In this document: positions 63,039 through 64,000 of the stretch, piece by piece
Numbering within the stretch: the first letter of the stretch is position 1
How the letters are laid out: each line of letters opens with the position of its first letter
DNA from: Myxococcus landrumus
Lineage (GTDB): Bacteria > Myxococcota > Myxococcia > Myxococcales > Myxococcaceae
Direction: 5' to 3'
Assembly: GCF_017301635.1 (NCBI RefSeq)
Contig: NZ_CP071091.1
Coordinates: 3,670,001 to 3,734,000, forward strand
DNA length: 64,000 nt
Made by a program: the position numbers and the translations under genes
The notes under the pieces: model-generated
Told to the model about the DNA's origin: nothing
The model's database searches: none
Seen by the model: the letters and a program-made list of their open reading frames with translations, nothing else

Positions 63039-64000
63039 TGCGCGCACCCCAGTGGTGGATGAAGGCCCTGGCGCTGGCCGTACTCGCGCTCAGCCAGGGC
63101 GCTTGCTTCGGTGACAGCTCCTACCAGAACAGGACCGACGGGCCACCGGACGCGGGAGGCGGCGGCACGTGTGCTCCGGAAAACGACAACGACGCGGTCC
63201 GCCTCGCGCTCGCGCCCGCCTGCGAGGGCTGCCACGTCAACGGCAACAAGCCGTTCTTCGCCTCGCTCGCCGCGTTCGAGAGCGGGCTCGTCTACAACGA
63301 GCGGTTCGTGAAGCGAGGGGACCCCGAGGGCAGCCTGCTCGTGCAGATGCTCAAGGGCACCGCGCCCGGCAGCTACGCCCAGATGCCTCCGGGACAGCCC
63401 TATGAGCAGCTCGTCTCCAGTGGCCGGGTGACGATGACCATCGCGCAAGTGGAGGCGTGGATTCGCGACCTGAAGGCGCCTCCCGCGCCCATGGATACGC
63501 CCTCCCCCGCCGAGTTCCGGGTCCGCCGGCTGACCGCCGAGGAGATGGTGGTGAGCCTGATGAACCAGCTCGGCCTCACGCTCGAGGACTTCGTCAGCAC
63601 CAGCAACCCCGACTGGCGCAACCGGGCCTACGTGGTGAACTGGAACAAGTTCTTCGTGTGGCCTGGAGACTGGGCCCCGGGCATCTCCGGCGAGTACGTC
63701 TCCGACCCGCGCACCGTCGAGCGCTTCGAGGCGCTCGGCGGCGGCAACTCCCTGGAGTACCGCAAGAAGGACCCGTCCTTCGGCCCCTCCGCCGCCCAGG
63801 CGCTGGTCCAGATGTCCCAGGCCTGGTGCGGGCGCGCGGTGGACAAGCAGAACAACAAGGCGGTGCTGCGCTTCGTCACCCTCGCGGACACCTCCACCAA
63901 GAACCCGGACGCGGTGCAGAAGAACCTGCGTGGCCTCTACCTGCGCATGCTGGGACAGCCCCCTTCGGACGCGGAGCTGAAGGCGCTGTACGAGCAGGTC
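63038..64000 (+). CDS. Exported haem-containing partner protein (cut by the right edge)
   Basis: At least 321 residues, running out of the window in frame, which is why a stop is not seen. Signal ending SQGACF (lipobox-like, with Gln at the -3 site). A c-type haem motif CEGCH occurs near residue 66, followed by FFASLAAFESGLVYNERFVKRGDPEGSLLVQML and MTIAQVEAWIRDL, the planctomycete-type cytochrome domain. The next block FRVRRLTAEEMVVSLMNQLGL is like DUF1587. The ATGA overlap with the previous gene indicates co-translation and probably a complex with that haem protein. Confidence 0.82.
   Translation, partial: MRAPQWWMKALALAVLALSQGACFGDSSYQNRTDGPPDAGGGGTCAPENDNDAVRLALAPACEGCHVNGNKPFFASLAAFESGLVYNERFVKRGDPEGSLLVQMLKGTAPGSYAQMPPGQPYEQLVSSGRVTMTIAQVEAWIRDLKAPPAPMDTPSPAEFRVRRLTAEEMVVSLMNQLGLTLEDFVSTSNPDWRNRAYVVNWNKFFVWPGDWAPGISGEYVSDPRTVERFEALGGGNSLEYRKKDPSFGPSAAQALVQMSQAWCGRAVDKQNNKAVLRFVTLADTSTKNPDAVQKNLRGLYLRMLGQPPSDAELKALYEQV

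Overview
The window looks like chromosomal DNA of a fruiting or predatory myxobacterium (Myxococcus / Corallococcus / Pyxidicoccus type). This rests on very high GC with GC-rich third codon positions, dense genes with ATGA/GTGA overlaps, many lipoproteins and secreted hydrolases, and family content typical of Myxococcota. The genus cannot be fixed from sequence alone. No rRNA, tRNA, CRISPR array, insertion sequence or prophage was recognised.

Left third (1-27.1 kb): secreted and envelope functions. A platelet-activating-factor-acetylhydrolase-like lipoprotein runs off the left edge, next to a decayed carboxylesterase pseudogene. Then come a DUF488 protein, an M28 aminopeptidase, a DUF3703 protein, an AraC regulator, an M57 metalloprotease followed 3 bp later by a chymotrypsin-like lipoprotein, a di-haem peroxidase, a multidomain esterase, an AsmA-family protein, a second S1 protease, a YceI protein, a mono-haem lipoprotein and a beta-barrel protein. 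A membrane pyrophosphatase (hppA), an Rnl2-type RNA ligase and a large Ig-repeat polysaccharide-lyase-like lipoprotein follow.

Middle (27.2-47.0 kb): an erythromycin-esterase-like lipoprotein is divergent from a tight twelve-gene operon (28852-43062), the most interesting object here. Its order is CitE-like lyase, alpha-oxoamine synthase, MaoC hydratase, zinc-free quinone oxidoreductase, free ACP, class III aminotransferase, hotdog thioesterase, FabZ-like protein with an altered active site, ketosynthase, truncated ketosynthase-like protein, stand-alone adenylating enzyme, and an NRPS with order T-C-A-T-C and no thioesterase. I infer a small lipoamide-type product: a dedicated fatty-acid-like line makes acyl and amine parts, and the NRPS joins acyl, one aliphatic amino acid and a free amine, with release by the terminal condensation domain. 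I do not recognise a described cluster with this exact order. An unusual 391-residue protein follows, then a convergent TetR / FAD-monooxygenase / unknown operon with clear palindromic operators over its promoter.

Right third (47.1-64 kb): a lipoprotein with five pre-peptidase-C-like repeats and a divergent beta-barrel protein, a pentapeptide-repeat protein, the GTPase HflX, and an overlapping three-gene envelope operon: a YdbH/AsmA-like giant, a lipoprotein with a YdbL (DUF1318) domain, and a TolB-propeller/TPR protein. It ends with a small cysteine-rich lipoprotein and two overlapping genes for planctomycete-type haem proteins, the second cut by the right edge.
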